Assembly: GCA_947650285.1 (NCBI GenBank)
Contig: CANTFL010001223.1
Span: 62,001-126,000, forward strand
DNA: 64,000 nt
Direction: 5' to 3'
Source of the DNA: Hyaloperonospora brassicae
Taxonomy: Eukaryota > Oomycota > Peronosporomycetes > Peronosporales > Peronosporaceae
In this document: piece after piece, positions 33,323 to 46,536 of the stretch
How positions within the stretch are numbered: position 1 is the first letter of the stretch
Layout: each line of letters starts with the position of its first letter
Notes under the pieces: generated by a model
Database searches by the model: none
What the model saw: the letters and a program-made list of their open reading frames with translations, nothing else
What the model was told of the DNA's origin: nothing
Position numbers and translations under genes: made by a program

Positions 33323-34807
33323 ATGGCGCATCTTGGCGTGAAGCAGGGCGAACTGGCCTTCTTCGACGCGGACGGCCGTCCAGCTCCTCCAGCGCCCGCC
33401 CGGGATACAGACGATCGTTTGCAAGTATTGCGAGGCGGTTTGCGCACGGCGCTGCTACCTCTGGGACTGCGCCTGCTGCAGACTGCCGATGTCAAGCGCG
33501 GCGACGCTTTTGTGTTGGTGCTCGACAACGACCGCACGAGCGTCGCCTGTGTGTCGGCGGCGATGCACTTGCAGTGCACATGCGTCTTAATGAGCGCAAG
33601 TCGCGTGGCCTTACTGCGCTACGTGACCGCCGAGACTGGGGTCACCACAGTCGTGACGGTGGACGATGCGACAGTGTCGGTGAGCGTCGCGCGGGGCCAC
33701 GCGGCACGAGACGCCGCGAGGGAATCCGCCGCAACTTTGTGGTACAACTCTCCTGCAGACGTTCTGCAGCGTGGAGGCGTGTGTTTGCTCACGTCAGGGA
33801 GTGTGGGCGAACCGAAAGTCGTGTTTTGCACGTGGAATCACATGCTGCTGCAAGGCGAGTCGACGCACCAGCAGCTTTTTCCGCAGGGACCAGCGCGTAT
33901 CATCTGCGCCACGTCCATTTCGCACGCGTTCTCGATCAACGCAGTCTTCGCGCTACTCACGTCTCCGCACGACGCGCAATCGGAACTGTGCTTTGCCCCG
34001 ACGTTTGCGGGGCTCTACTCGTTGCTTGCTCAGCGCAGTGCGCTCTTTACGGTGCTGTACGCGACACCTGGAACATACACCGCCTTTGCCACAATGCCAC
34101 CAACTGCTCTGCATGCCGACGTTTCGTATTGCGCAGGAGCGCATCTGTCAAGGTCATTGTTCCACAAAATGAGAGACAAGTATGGACTAGTGCTGATGCA
34201 GAACTACGGCTCGACAGAAACGGGCGATATTGCAGCTTGGCATCTGCGCGGTAAAAAGGTCGATGCAGAGGTAAATGAACTGGAAAGCAGTGCGATAGAG
34301 CGATACGTTGGCAGCGTGTGGCCTGGTGTGCAGGCCTATACTAATGACAACGGCGAGATCGCAGTAAAGACTCCGTGGCAGTCCGAAGGGTATGTAAAGG
34401 CACGCGTACTACACCGTGTTTCTGGTGTGCTGCTCACGTCCGACCTCGGCATTGTCGCACAAGATGACGGTAGAGTTGAGTGTATATGGCTACAGGGACG
34501 TCGTCGTCCCGAGGTTGAGACCAAATGGCAAGGACTGCGCACGACCTACTCACCGAATGAGATCGAAGCTGTGCTTATTGCACACCCAAGTGTATCGGAT
34601 GGTCTTGTGCTGATCCAGAATGAAGCGAACCGCGAGCAAGGTATCATTCGAGCTCGTATTGTTCTGCATGACGGTGCTGCAGTTGACGAAGTGGCCATCA
34701 AAGGCTGGTGCGTCCAGCATAACATGCCAGCACTAGAGGACGCGCTAGTTGTTGAAGTTGCTAGATTCTTACCATGCAGTCCGGCAGGAAAGCTGATGTA
34801 TGCCTAA
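33323..34807 (+). CDS. AMP-binding (ANL superfamily) acyl-CoA synthetase-like protein
   Basis: A 494-aa intronless frame. Motifs of the ANL adenylate-forming family appear in order: the P-loop-like TSGSVGEPK (about residue 157), NYGSTETGD (A5, about 294), TSDLGIV (A7, about 375), SPNEIEAVL (A8, about 414) and a C-terminal PAGK with the catalytic lysine close to the end. Such enzymes activate a carboxylate with ATP and usually pass it to CoA; substrate cannot be told. At 494 residues it fits single-domain members. The ATG chosen is the first one past the divergent-promoter repeats; the frame is open further upstream but overlaps the neighbouring gene's first exon. Confidence 0.85.
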   Translation: MAHLGVKQGELAFFDADGRPAPPAPARDTDDRLQVLRGGLRTALLPLGLRLLQTADVKRGDAFVLVLDNDRTSVACVSAAMHLQCTCVLMSASRVALLRYVTAETGVTTVVTVDDATVSVSVARGHAARDAARESAATLWYNSPADVLQRGGVCLLTSGSVGEPKVVFCTWNHMLLQGESTHQQLFPQGPARIICATSISHAFSINAVFALLTSPHDAQSELCFAPTFAGLYSLLAQRSALFTVLYATPGTYTAFATMPPTALHADVSYCAGAHLSRSLFHKMRDKYGLVLMQNYGSTETGDIAAWHLRGKKVDAEVNELESSAIERYVGSVWPGVQAYTNDNGEIAVKTPWQSEGYVKARVLHRVSGVLLTSDLGIVAQDDGRVECIWLQGRRRPEVETKWQGLRTTYSPNEIEAVLIAHPSVSDGLVLIQNEANREQGIIRARIVLHDGAAVDEVAIKGWCVQHNMPALEDALVVEVARFLPCSPAGKLMYA

Positions 34808-35940
34808 TACAAGAACGCCTTACCGATATGCCTAAGATGTCAAGCACTTGTCAGCTTTCTTGCTGGACGAATCCGATGGAGTCGTGATGAGCATTGTTTG
34901 CTCGCTACCTGCTGTTTGCAACAGTGTCGCATCTATGTCTTGTCAAAAATAAACAAAGCGAAGTGCTTGACAACAAGCAGTCTATTGACATCGTAAGCAG
35001 CCTAGCCCACCGCGCTATAATCGCGTTCGGATCTACTGATGGCCGCATGAGCATCTGCACTGCATTCGCTTGTGTCGATCTAGTGCAACAGTGACATAAC
35101 ATTACCGGACATTTAACAAGTGGGCCAAGCACAAACACGACAGAAGGTACAACAACTTTAGCAAGACGCGGTGTCACGTGCCTGTCGGTTGCGCAAACAA
35201 GATACGACGATCTGCGCAGCCGATCTCTCATCTTTGCCACAAAATTGCGTGATCAGTTTTCCAGGCGGTACATGTGGTAGTGTACGCGTCAGGTATTCTG
35301 ATAGCAATTTGCTATTACTTAACTCGGGTAAATGCTGGTGCCAGCGACTACAAGATAAATGTGGGTGTACCAACAAGTTCGATTTGCAAGAGCTTAGTGA
35401 GAGGAATGCCGAAGCAAAGCTTAGGTTGTTAACCGCTACCCCAAAAGTCGTCTGCGAACTCGTGCAGTCGTTGCCCCATCCTGATGCCTCGAAAACGGGA
35501 CCGCCACTTCATTGGCCCAATTCCGGTATTCCGGAAAGTGAAACTACGATAGTTGCAGTTGTAAGTAGCGTGTTTTGATGACGAGGGTACAAAAAATGTA
35601 CGAGGTAATTACGAGAATAAAACATGCCCTAAATTATCAAACGGTAAAAATACGCACACCAAAGATGGAGAAAATGAAAATAATGCACCAAATAGTCCAA
35701 AATGTACAATACGATACTAATTTACAAATTACAAATGCTGATCCATTTTATACGACCGCTTATGCATTTGCCTCGGATCGTTCGTATACATCTACGCATA
35801 TCCGCTTCCTTACCTCTCTGCACCACTGCGTTGCAGGATATCGGGATGCAGCGTAAACAGCAAGAAGGAGTGTTTTATTGGCTGGGAAATCTTGGTGTCA
35901 CGTGACGATAGCGGTGGTGTGTACTAAGAGGTTGGTCAAA
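34808..35940. other. intergenic, possible small ORF
   Basis: A 135-codon plus-strand frame at 35171-35578 (Cys-rich, GKCWCQRLQDKCGC) has no recognised family and no clear signal peptide. The stretch 35580-35720 is AT-rich. Otherwise this is the shared downstream region of two convergent genes. Confidence 0.35.
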
Positions 35941-37247
35941 CTACAGTTGAACGACGTGTAATGCTTTCTCGTCACACATCGCAATGGAGTTCGGTTCCGT
36001 GGGTGACCATCGGATCTGGTTGATGGGCTCGTCCGACTTCAACAGGGTGTAGCAGGAGTTCACATGTTCTTTCGACCCCGTCATCTGTGCACAGATATCG
36101 TACACAATTGCAGCACAGTCTTCGCCAGCACTACATAGGTCGTATCTTGAATGAGGCGACCACGACATCGAGTTGACACTCTCTGTGTGGTGATCCAGTA
36201 CGACCATCGGGTCAACGGGGCGACGGCGGTCGATTATCGAGATCTTGGCGCTATCGGCAGCAAAAGTCGCAATGAACCGATCATCCCGCTTGTTCCAAGC
36301 TAACCTGAGCAAAGCGGATTCGTCCGTCGTTCTGAATAGAATCGTACTTGAAGCCAAGGATCTGCAGCATTGCACGATATCAGTCACCTATTCCAAAGCT
36401 TTCGTGCCAAGAAGACAGGAAACCTCAAATCGAATAAACGCAGTGATCCATCACCGCCCACAGAAGCGAACTTGTCAGGATCGCTACTTGAAAACGCGAT
36501 GTCGTACACCTCCGTGTCATGGGCAACAATCTGGTGCTTCGGAGACGTCGGTTGCTGCGGCAAATGACTTTGTTTACCCGATATATGCACCGATGCGATT
36601 GTAAGGAAGCGGGTAGAGACGTACATTGATGTCCCAGATGGTGCAGGTATTTCCTGTGCTAGCAGTGCCGATAACGTTAGGGTCCACTTCATTCCAATCG
36701 AAGCTGGTGAGCGGTGCACAAGCATCATTGATGTTTTTGCGCTGCAACAAATATAGCATCGCAGTCAATCATGCATCGTCATGACTCCACACTGTGTCAA
36801 CGCTACGGACCTCGGTGAATCTTGATTGCAGCTCAATGGACGAGTCTGATATCCTCCAGAGTCGCAAGAAGTCGGCAGTTGTCGCTAGCAGCTCCACGTG
36901 CGCCCCAAGCGAAGCCGGGGACCACATAATTTTGGACGGCGGATACGGGTGATCGATCTCCAATGCGGAAACTACCTCTGTTTTGTTGGCCGTGGGGTGG
37001 AAGATCTAGTTCATGCAATGACGCCGAAAACGTGAAGCAAAGAAAGCATTTGCGCCATGAGAACGCGGGTGAAAGAAACGGTCGTCACCTCAATCTTGTT
37101 GGCGTATTCGCCGGGGATGAAGGTGGAGGCTGCGATCCGCAAAGAAACAGCGTCCGGTCGCCAGCACAGACCATACAGCCGGTCCTTTGTCGGGTACGTG
37201 ATGAAGGACCGGTTGCACTGAACCGAGCGCTGGGACGTCGTCACCAT
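35941..37247 (-). CDS. DCAF7: WD40 protein DCAF7/WDR68 (TTG1-like)
   Basis: Five exons (37247-37089, 37005-36811, 36741-36625, 36554-36424, 36361-35941) give 340 aa; the animal protein has 342. Hallmark segments match the family in order: [66 protein letters not shown] and a C-terminal INQIRW. DCAF7 is a seven-blade scaffold that brings DYRK kinases and CUL4-DDB1 substrates together. Introns are 62-83 n; the second uses a non-consensus donor GTCCGT. The ATG at 37247 is the first in frame. Confidence 0.92.
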
Positions 37248-38122
37248 CTCCCCTGCCAAACTGTTCGTGCAGATAACGCAGGACTACTGTCGAGCTTCAA
37301 ATTGAGTCGTGTTCGTTAGTCTCCTCACTATATTTCCAGCAAATCGGATTTGTTTCTGCACTCGATCTACTTTTCCGATCGCGCGGGTTACCGTCTCGCT
37401 TGATGGGATGACAATAGCAGAGAGTTATGACTATACGACGCATACAACGACTGCTTGTTGGACTTAGCTAATATGAATTGTATGTCATCATGCATCGAGC
37501 CGGATCTACCGTCAGGTCAAGTACTTGCTCGCCGGCAAAAGTCTTACGACATACAGCGTCTCGTCAATGCGCCGCTTGGTGGTCGCGTCTTGGAACACCA
37601 GCAGTCTCCACTATCCCTCTCGTAAAACACGCGCTTGGTGTTCAATTGCGGGCTCTTTTCTAGTACTAGACAATCGGATCCTTGTCACGATGCGGGGACG
37701 GCACAGCGCAAACGTACCGCCGATAACGGGACATGTAATCTTTATCCAGGCACGTCAAACCGCAACGCGTGAACTCTACGAAATAGACTCAGCCGGTGTC
37801 ACTACACCTGTCGTGGCCCGACTGACATGCAATATACTGAGTAGCGAGAGCTACCCTCGCTACTCAATGATGAAGCGCCTATCAAATCTAACAGCGCATC
37901 TGCGTCCAGTATGCACATCTCATAATAGACGGCCCATGCGGTGCAAACTTTTGTCCCACCCGAGTTCCGCAAAAGCGCACCCGGCATCAATTTGGCGGCT
38001 TGCGCGGTACTGCCAATTGTCAGTCATTCCTGCGTCGGTGACTTTGTCAGCATAAGTCGGAAAACCGACCCACTTCTGGGTGTGTACCATCATCCAAGGA
38101 TTTCACATCATTCCAACGTGAC
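37248..38122. other. intergenic with unresolved plus-strand ORFs
   Basis: Upstream of DCAF7 and downstream of Fab1. A plus-strand frame at 37525-38055 and an ATG at 37473 suggest a small spliced gene, but no joined frame matched a family I recognise. The 3' part of Fab1 ends at 38123. Confidence 0.35.
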
Positions 38123-41100
38123 CTAGCAGCAGTCTTTGATATCATCGTTCGCGCCGGATGATATTGGGGATATGGGCATAAAGTACCGGCGTATGGCGGC
38201 TTGAAATCGATGCCCATACAGACACGGCTCAATGATTGTCGGAGAAGATTGTCCAGCAATCATACCGACAGATTTTCCAACACTCTCCACACGCTTGATC
38301 AGGTCAAATTGACGAAAGTAGTCGATGATACCGATAGTCATTCCAGATAGAGTTTCCTCCTCGCCAGTGTCGTTGTATCGGTGTGTAAGGCCCACAACCA
38401 TTGAGTAGTCCACGATCTTGATGGAGTTGAGAAAAGCAGTATCATTCTGCACTGCTTCTAAAATGTACCGATGATCCTCGGCGAGTACAGCCATTGAACG
38501 ACCTCTTGTAACTTCCAAGAAGTTGCCGTCAAGGAGGACACGATTACCATTGTGGAAAGCCTCTGGAGTGTGTCGTGGCTTAGCCATTCGGTTTCGAGCG
38601 CTCCCTTTGAGATCAAAAGTCTGCGTAAGCTGCTTTTGGTAAAAGACGTTTTCCATAACGCAGATATAGTAGACCATTTTCTCCCCGGTATCTCTGCGGG
38701 ACACGGTCGTCTGGTAGAGTCCGACGGTCTTTGACAACAAACTCGCTCGACCGTCGTAGTAAATGCTTGCCACGTACGTGAAGTATGCAGGCAGACAGCC
38801 CAGAAAACTCTATCACATTCACCACAAAGTCATGAGTTTGGTGAGTGTTGAGGTCGAGACCACCGTGAATGACAGTGCGCACACATACCTGCATTTCAAT
38901 CAACGAGATGTGCTTGACAATAAAGCGTCCATCCAACGTTCGATAGAACGAAGCACCGGATTTGCCGCCATTTGTATTCCAGCTTTCCACGTGCGCAATC
39001 GAGAATACATAGCTTGGGTCACTACCGTAAAATAACTCTCGAAGAACCTCAAACTAGGTATCCAGTGAACATAGCCACATTAGTACATTCGACCTCATCA
39101 AATTGACACAGCATCATGGACTCACTTGTAGTGGGTAGTGCACAATCGTTGAAAATTCCCAGCATGTGCTTGATGATGTCGACGCCGTTTCGCGGGAGGA
39201 GAGCGACAAGTGTAGTGGCATATCTTCTGTTTCAAACTTGAACGGCGCGTTCAAAGACGTTTCGAGCGCCGCGCGAGACACGTTCATAGATGTCGCGTTC
39301 GCAACATGTGCTTCTTGTTTGTTTTGCACAGCAACTGGCCCAACTGCTTCACTGTGCATGCGAATGTTCCACCCGTCCAGCTCCTCTTCATAGGAAGCTG
39401 TTGATAAAGCATACGCGACGTTCGTTATGGGTTTTGCTTCATCAACGAGGACCACTCGAGACTTTGACTGATGGGGGAGGCTCGGGTGGCCAGCAGTGAG
39501 CGCGTCAGGAAAGTCAATACTACATTCACTTGCTGGTTCAGACTGGCCAAGAATGTGGCAGAGGTCCCACAGAGCTTTTTTCCATCCACCCTGAAACAAT
39601 AATACAACGTCAATCGTTTGAGGAACTTTGGAGTAACGTTGGCTATCCACTACGTACGCACCTCTTTTCCATCTTCCTCAGCACTAGAAGCATCGGGGAA
39701 CGGCATCGTTGCTCTCTCCGATGAGTCGAATTCTTCAAGAGTTGGTGAAGACGATAGCATCACTGCGTCATCTGTGACCGGTTGCGAAGTATGTATGTGA
39801 CCTAAAGCATCAGTACGCCTTCCACCGGCCAGCGGGTCAGTGCCTTTACCACCATTCGACTCAGTGTCTGTGGTACAAGACGGCAGGAATGACTCTTCCA
39901 CCACATTCGGTAATTCAGTTGTTGACCGATAGGTAGGGGGAAGAAGCGCATTCCCTCCAAGCGTAAACGACCTACTGTGTGACGCTACTGGGGCCACCTC
40001 CGTCGCAAGATGTTTCATAATCGATTCGCGAAGGCGTAGCATGCAGGCAATCCATTTGCACGCCACCAAATACAGTGCCCGCTGAAAAGTGTCGCAAGCA
40101 CTCAAAACTTCGGCAAGGTCTCCATCAATTAGCGCCAATTTATGTGTGAACACTGCGTCACCGCTTCGTACGATTTTGGAAATGCACACAGCTTCAAGAA
40201 TCATTCGGGTGTAGTGACCCGAGATTGTGTTCTCAAATGCTTTCACCGCTTGGTTGATCTTTCGAATCTTCTCTCCAAATGTACTGATGAGCAATCCTAA
40301 AAGCTCCTTTAGTGTTTCAATACGAGTCGTGACTTCCTTCTTCGCAAACGCCCGCTCGGTTTCAGCAAACGATGCCTTGGTCTGAAGAGTATCATTACTG
40401 TGTTTGAACTCCGTGCGGTCCAGACGAAGCGATACTTGCCTCGAGAAGTCAAAGCGTGCCACAGACTCGCCGATGTTAAAAAAAAGCACTCGCGACTCCT
40501 TCGAGGTGTGTGTACACGTGCTTGATGGCTTCGGTAGAACGAATCGTTCCGCCTCGGAGAACAATACTTCCAAGAGTCTTGCAAACGAGTACTTGTACAC
40601 GTACTTCGCCAGCGGTACAAAAGGTGTAACCACAGCATTGCACACACGACACCATCGCGAAAAAGCCAATGTCGGATACCCGATTCCCACCTTTGTTTCG
40701 GGCTCACCATCGCTTCTGGGTGTATGAATAGTGGAACGTGGAGTCATCAACAGCGGCAGATTGATGGAGTCCATCGTGCGCGATAGCTCACTAAATGAGT
40801 CAAAAGTTTTGTCGGTCGCCTCACTGAAGCTTACGTGGCTCATTTTTGACAAAGAGAATGGTGGTTTGCTTTTGTCTGGCAACTTTTCGAACGAAATCGT
40901 TATGGTTCCTGTCCGACAGCTGAACGCGTGAACGTGATCTGCCATTAAATGATTGCACTTGACATTCTATGATGACGCGTGAACAAAGTATGTCAGACTT
41001 CAGTTCCCCAAGGCATACACATACGCATATGACTACGGACCTGACATTTTAGGGAGAGCGCTGCCAGTTCTTGGTACAAAAAATTGCCGAACGATATATC

Positions 41101-43146
41101 GTCATTCGAGCGAGCTGTAATGCGAAGATGTTTGGCTTCAGCGCATTGACGGTAACGAGGATTCGGAGATCCAGGGTCACGAACACGTAGTGTCGACGTC
41201 GTACACCAGGTAGCACACTGTTCGTCAACAAGTCCTGCACTTCCTTTTGACGACACCAGCGTGTTCTTGCCTAAGTCTAGATCGGATAGCACATGCGCCT
41301 CCAAAAGCAGGTGATACGTCATAGACAGCACATCACGAGTAAGACGCTTCAGTAGGCGCAATGTCTGCTTTGATGGCCCAGTTATCAGCACGGTACAACC
41401 GTTAAGTGGATCACACCCTTCAAGGTACAGGTAAGTGTCCGTCCGCATACGGCCCGGCGCCGCAGGTGTCTTCGCGAACGCACCTACGAGGGTCTCCAAC
41501 GGCTTTTTTGCTCGTCTCTCATCCAGGACTACAGGGCTTGACTTCACAGTAAATGACCGGCAGCTGCCGATAACTTTTTCTGGATTGGCCTTATCCACAT
41601 GGTCTACAGAAGTCAGAACCTCGGCTCCAGTATGGCGAGCAATTCGGTGCAGTATTTCTTCCTTGACATTGAGAACAATCGATATGCGGCGTTCATATAA
41701 GAGCTCTTGGGCATGTCTGGAGACAGCTTTTTCCACAAATATCACATCCGGCTCCAACACCGATATCTTTTCCACCAAAATGGCCATGTAGCGTTTCTCT
41801 TGCTCCAGCAGCGTATCCAAGGAGCTCATACGTCCAGCGCTATTCGGCCGGCCGTAGGTTATCCCACAGGCAAATAATAAGATACGAGGGTTTGTGACCT
41901 CACGCGCCATTTGCTTGTGGCTCAGGTGCTTGTGACACACGGTTCCAGCCAGCCATTTGAAACCGTAGCCTCGATTTATCTCTGTCGGCACTCTCGCAGT
42001 CTTCGCGATGCTTTTCACTTTTACAAGGTTTGCGTAGTTGAATCCACGTATCGAGCGGAAATTCATGCTATACAGCAAATGGCCCGTCACAACAAAAGCC
42101 ACGTCTTTCAAGGTCTCAACCAAATGATCCATATCAATCGAATCGTGCTCGGACAAATTGTTCCATATTGAAGAAGTTGAATGCCCAATGCCATCGCGAA
42201 TCTGGTCGTACGCTTTTTGCTACATTTCAAATACCACAATATCAGTGAGTGTCAATGGCCACATCTACCGACAGACATTCCTCTTACCATGTTTGCATCC
42301 AAAAGAAGGTCCCGATGTGGAGAGAGGTTGGTGGTATTTAGTGCGCCAAGTTCCCGCTGTATCTCTTTCGGAAGCGTTGAGCCGTCTTGTTTAGAAACCA
42401 ACTTGTATGGCCACTTGTGATTCGGCACTTTAGCATCGGGTCCTCCACTTTCAATTGTGATCAGCAGTTCCGCGCTTGATCGCCTCGTTCTACTTTGTGT
42501 CCGTATATACGACCGCTCGTGACTGTCTATGGCACCAAATTCTTCAAACAGGTAGCTGTATTCTGCTGTAAGGCGCGTCGAGTCTGTTGGCTGCTCGAGC
42601 CTTGCTTTACTATCACTTGAGTTTGAGTTGACAGGTGACATCAATGACAGTCGTACCTTGTTCAGCTCAACGGGCGGGCCAAACACGAAGGGCGATGGCT
42701 TGGCACATCCGTAATCACCGCTCAGTTGGCAGGGTGAGCTATCAAAATGACTAAGAATGAACTTCCTCGATCTCTCGAGTTCGTCCGGACCATCAGCTAA
42801 GCGACCGCTTTCCTTCTTCGTTGTCTCATCACTAGCACCATCGTTGAGTCGGACACAAAATTTACACACTCGAATGGCACCTGGAAAGCCGTGACATGTA
42901 CCGTCTATAAAGCAGTTGCTGCACTCGTAGCAGAAAATTTGCCCGCATAGTCGGCAATGGTGACGCCGCCGCCATAGTGAAAACGCAGCTGAACAGTCGT
43001 AACACACCTGTTTCGAAAGCAAGCTAGATCCGTTACCATGTCCAAAAGGCCAAAAACGATTGCAACATCGATGGCATATCCTGATGTAACGCCCGCCTCA
43101 CCTTACAGAGGTGGTCTGGCATCCAGTACTGGTTGCTCACCGACAT
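38123..43146 (-). CDS. FAB1: 1-phosphatidylinositol-3-phosphate 5-kinase, Fab1/PIKfyve type
   Basis: Seven exons (43146-43102, 43007-42288, 42219-41041, 40966-39662, 39590-39126, 39053-38889, 38809-38123) read in one frame for 1521 aa. N terminus: a FYVE finger beginning WMPD, with [10 protein letters not shown] and eight Cys/His ligands (binds PtdIns3P on endosomes). Middle: a CCT/TCP1-like domain ([17 protein letters not shown]) and a Cys-rich Fab1 segment. C terminus: the PIP kinase domain with [21 protein letters not shown] and [10 protein letters not shown]. It makes PtdIns(3,5)P2 and controls endolysosome size. The first intron (94 n) splits the FYVE Cys pair, so the upstream exon is required; an in-frame ATG at 43290 would add 48 residues. 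Intron 3 has the GTCCGT donor also seen in DCAF7. Confidence 0.93.
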
Positions 43147-43759
43147 AGGCAACGCGCGTATCTCGACCGGCGACGCTATCCAGATCCAAACCAGTGCACA
43201 AATAAATCGTACAGAATCCAAATCAATCAAACTGGATGTATGCAACCATACCCTCAACAGACTCCAGCACGCTTCTGCCCACTGCAACATCGCCCGGCGC
43301 CTAGTTGTCCCTCACCACGTAGAGTTTAGTCCCTTTGTAGCATCGGCATCGCCGTGTTTACTGCTATACCATTGAACAGCCTACTTGCATCTCACCTGGC
43401 ACGTAGAAGCTAAGAAACCAGGCACTGGAAACGTCGTCAAGCTGGAGAAAGGAAAAAACAGGGAACAGATGTCCCACGTTGACACGTTAGTTTCGCTGAT
43501 TCGTTCACTTCGAGCCGAAGATGCTCTGCCACGCGCACCGCGACGGGTCCTGGTCAAGACGCTGGTGTGGCGTGGGCAAAACGCGCCGATCCGCATCTGT
43601 CCTTTCCATAGCGACGAGAGGGAGAGAGTCGCCACGACGCGATCAGAGCTTCGAGTCGCTTTCGATCCGCCTCTTCGTTCGAGTTAAGTCCCTCTATTCC
43701 TACGTTTGGGTACCCCTCGAACTTTATTTTGGGCACCACAACACACGCACACACACGCC
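43147..43759. other. divergent intergenic region between FAB1 and COG2
   Basis: Contains the possible longer FAB1 start (43290) and a CA-rich stretch just before the COG2 ATG (43738-43757). Unassigned short plus-strand frames at 43385-43687 show no known domain. Confidence 0.45.
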
Positions 43760-46536
43760 ATGGTACCTGGTCGCTTCTGCTTCGACGAGGAGGTCTTTTC
43801 GGCGGAACCCTTTGACGCGGCGGCGTTCCTCGAGGACTGCCGGGCACGATGGCCCATGGGAACGATCGACGAGGACCTGCGGCAATTCCAAAAGGCGCTC
43901 GAGAACCAGCTCGTGGCCATTATCAACGAAGACTACACCGAGTTCTTGCAGCTCTCGTCCAAGCTCAAGGGCGTGGACGAGGCCGTCTCGAGCGTGCGTG
44001 CCCCAATCCTGGCAGTGGTTGAGCGCGTCGAACAAGTACAGAAAGCTATGGTGCGTTGTTGATGGTGCAGATCCGACGAAGCGCAGCGTGGTGTGGTCTG
44101 ACCTGTGTGCGTGGTGGTCTTATGTTGTGTGCTGCAGAGCGCCTTGCAGAGCAAGATCCAGACGCAGTTGCAAACTGCAGATGACCTGCGTCAACAGGAG
44201 ATTGACCTGAAGCTGAGTATCAACGTCCTGGATAAAGTGCTACTGCTGGAAGACTTACTGGAGATAGGATCGCCAGATGACAGCGACGACGACAAGCAGG
44301 AGTCGATCTTGGACGGAGGCAAAGGCACTGATATCGACGACGACTCTGACGATGATTTTGAGAACTTTGACCGGGTAAAAAAACGGCTGCATGCACATAG
44401 TGTTGCGGAAGGCTGCGCGAAGTTAGAGCGTGCGGCGCAGCTTTTTGTGCAGCTGGACCTGGAGTTTATGAACGGCACACACCTCACCACGATTCAGGTA
44501 GGTGACGAGATCAGAGTGATGTGTTGTTTTGCGGTGTTTCTCATGTTTAACGTGCATGCTGCAGAGAGTCGAGAAGCGTCTTGCAGTTGTTGAAGAGACG
44601 CTTCTTCGTCGCCTTGAAACGGAGTTTGCGACCGAAATTTTCCCCGATACTTTTTACAACCGTGACCATACCATCAGCGAACTAGCATTGGGCTATTTGT
44701 TGAGAGCGTATGTTTTGCTGAAGAAAAGCGACATTCCTGAAGAAATGATCGGGCGTCTGCTTGTCAAGCCGTTTGCGGAAGAAAATCTCACACGAGGAAA
44801 ATTAGACGGTAGAGTTCGTGGGTCCTGTGGAGGCCTGCCGCGAGTTTTCGAGTGCATCTTGGATTTCATTACCAGCAAGTTTGCGGGCACGCTCGCCCTG
44901 TCCGTTTGCCAGGGTGAGGCCAAGTGTTCAGTTGACATACTAGGAAACGCGATCTGGAAGCCTTTGCAGGACATTCTGTCGACGAAATACAGCGTCATTT
45001 TTCAGGCAGCTGATCCCGACCGCTTCCACAAAAACTACACGACCAGCATGCGCTTTTTGGCGGATCTCGAAGAGCGTTTCTGCAAGAGTGAGACAATGAG
45101 AAGCCGATTTAGGTCCCACGAAAGTGTTGTAGAGTTCAAGGAAAAGTGGAACCTCGACGTGTACTTTCAGCTTCGGGCAACGCAACTTGCTTCGGGTCTT
45201 GAGACTGCTTTTGGTGAAAAAAAGCGCGACAAACCAGCCGTATCGGATGTAGACGTCCGCGCCATGTCTGCCACCGCTAGCGAGTCGGCACTGGTTTACG
45301 AAAACTCAAGATACTTATGGAAAGCAGTCCAGGACTGCTGGAGTGAACGTGTCTTCCTGCCACCACTACTTCCCAACTTTTGCAAGCTTTGCTTACAGCT
45401 TCTCGCGTATTACATTGGAATATGGAAGGAGCCATTATTGAACGCAGTCGAGGTGCTGAACAGTAAGACGAAGGTAGATTTTGGCGCCGTGCCGCTTCAG
45501 TTACTGACCACGGAAGAAGACTTGCTGTTTGCTGGAAGCGACTTCCACGTGCTCCACAAGAAGGTCAGTTGGACCGTACACTGAGGCAAATCGTGGAAAC
45601 ATGACTAACGTTTCGTTGCTCGTGTGTGACGCATAGATCTCTCGGGACCTCCTTGTGATTGTGACGAATTACGTGGATACCTTCACAGACGACGGTCAGG
45701 CCTGCGTCGCAACGCTTTTCCACGAGGTAGAAGCTCTTGCCACATTTCGTCGTGCTAGTCCTCACTCAGACTGAATACCTTCTTTCGTTACTGTAGCCAC
45801 TTGCATCGCTTGCGTCGCTTGAAATGAGTTGCTGGTCTACTGCTGTAACAACAGTATCGGCAGAATGCAAGAAGGTGCTCCCAGCGATCCGGTACGCATG
45901 TGAGCTTATTCACGATGAATAATGGAGCAAACACTAAGCTATTGCATGTACGACAGCACCGTGAAAGGCCAGTATCAGATGACAAACAAGCCTTCACCTA
46001 CGATCCCGTCAACATACGTGCCTAACATCATTCGGTACAACTATTCTTTCGTGTCAGAGTGTCACTTATGATGACAGCAAGCGCTCACTCGTGCATTATG
46101 GATGTGTCTGCAGACCGATACAAGAATTTATTGCGAAGTGGGGTGCTTACTTTGATGAGGCTAAACGCCAACAACTGCTGGAGGCCATTGTGGAGGAACT
46201 TGTAGCTGTGTACTCGACCTTGTCGTCGGAGCTGCTGCGATCAGCGCTGGAACTTGAAGAATCGCTCAAGAATCGAAAACTGCAGCGATATTCTGGGTCC
46301 AGCTCGGCGGGAGCCGATAATGCCGTTGCTGACACGCAGAAAATGCGCATGCAGCTGCTGCTTGATCTCGATGAGGTTCAGCGGTAAGTGCTTGAAGCTG
46401 CTATAGGCTGGGTTTGGGCGAGATGAACGATTGCCACTGACGCACGTTATTTGCCAACAGAGAGGTCGCGGTGCTCGGGCTGGACGTGACACACTGCAAA
46501 GGACTGCAGGCAGCTATCACCAAGCTCAGCAGCTGA
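43760..46536 (+). CDS. COG2: conserved oligomeric Golgi complex subunit 2
   Basis: Eight exons (43760-44050, 44138-44497, 44565-45563, 45637-45726, 45797-45891, 45957-46034, 46114-46383, 46461-46536) join to 752 aa, close to the usual 740. The N-terminal COG2 domain is clear (RFCFDEEVF, EDYTEFLQLSSKLKGVDEA), followed by heptad segments and an acidic linker (about residues 145-180). Near the C terminus QYQMTNKPSPTIPSTY and PIQEF match the family. COG2 is in lobe A of the tether for retrograde intra-Golgi vesicles. Introns are 65-93 n. Exon 6 is only 78 n. Confidence 0.93.
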
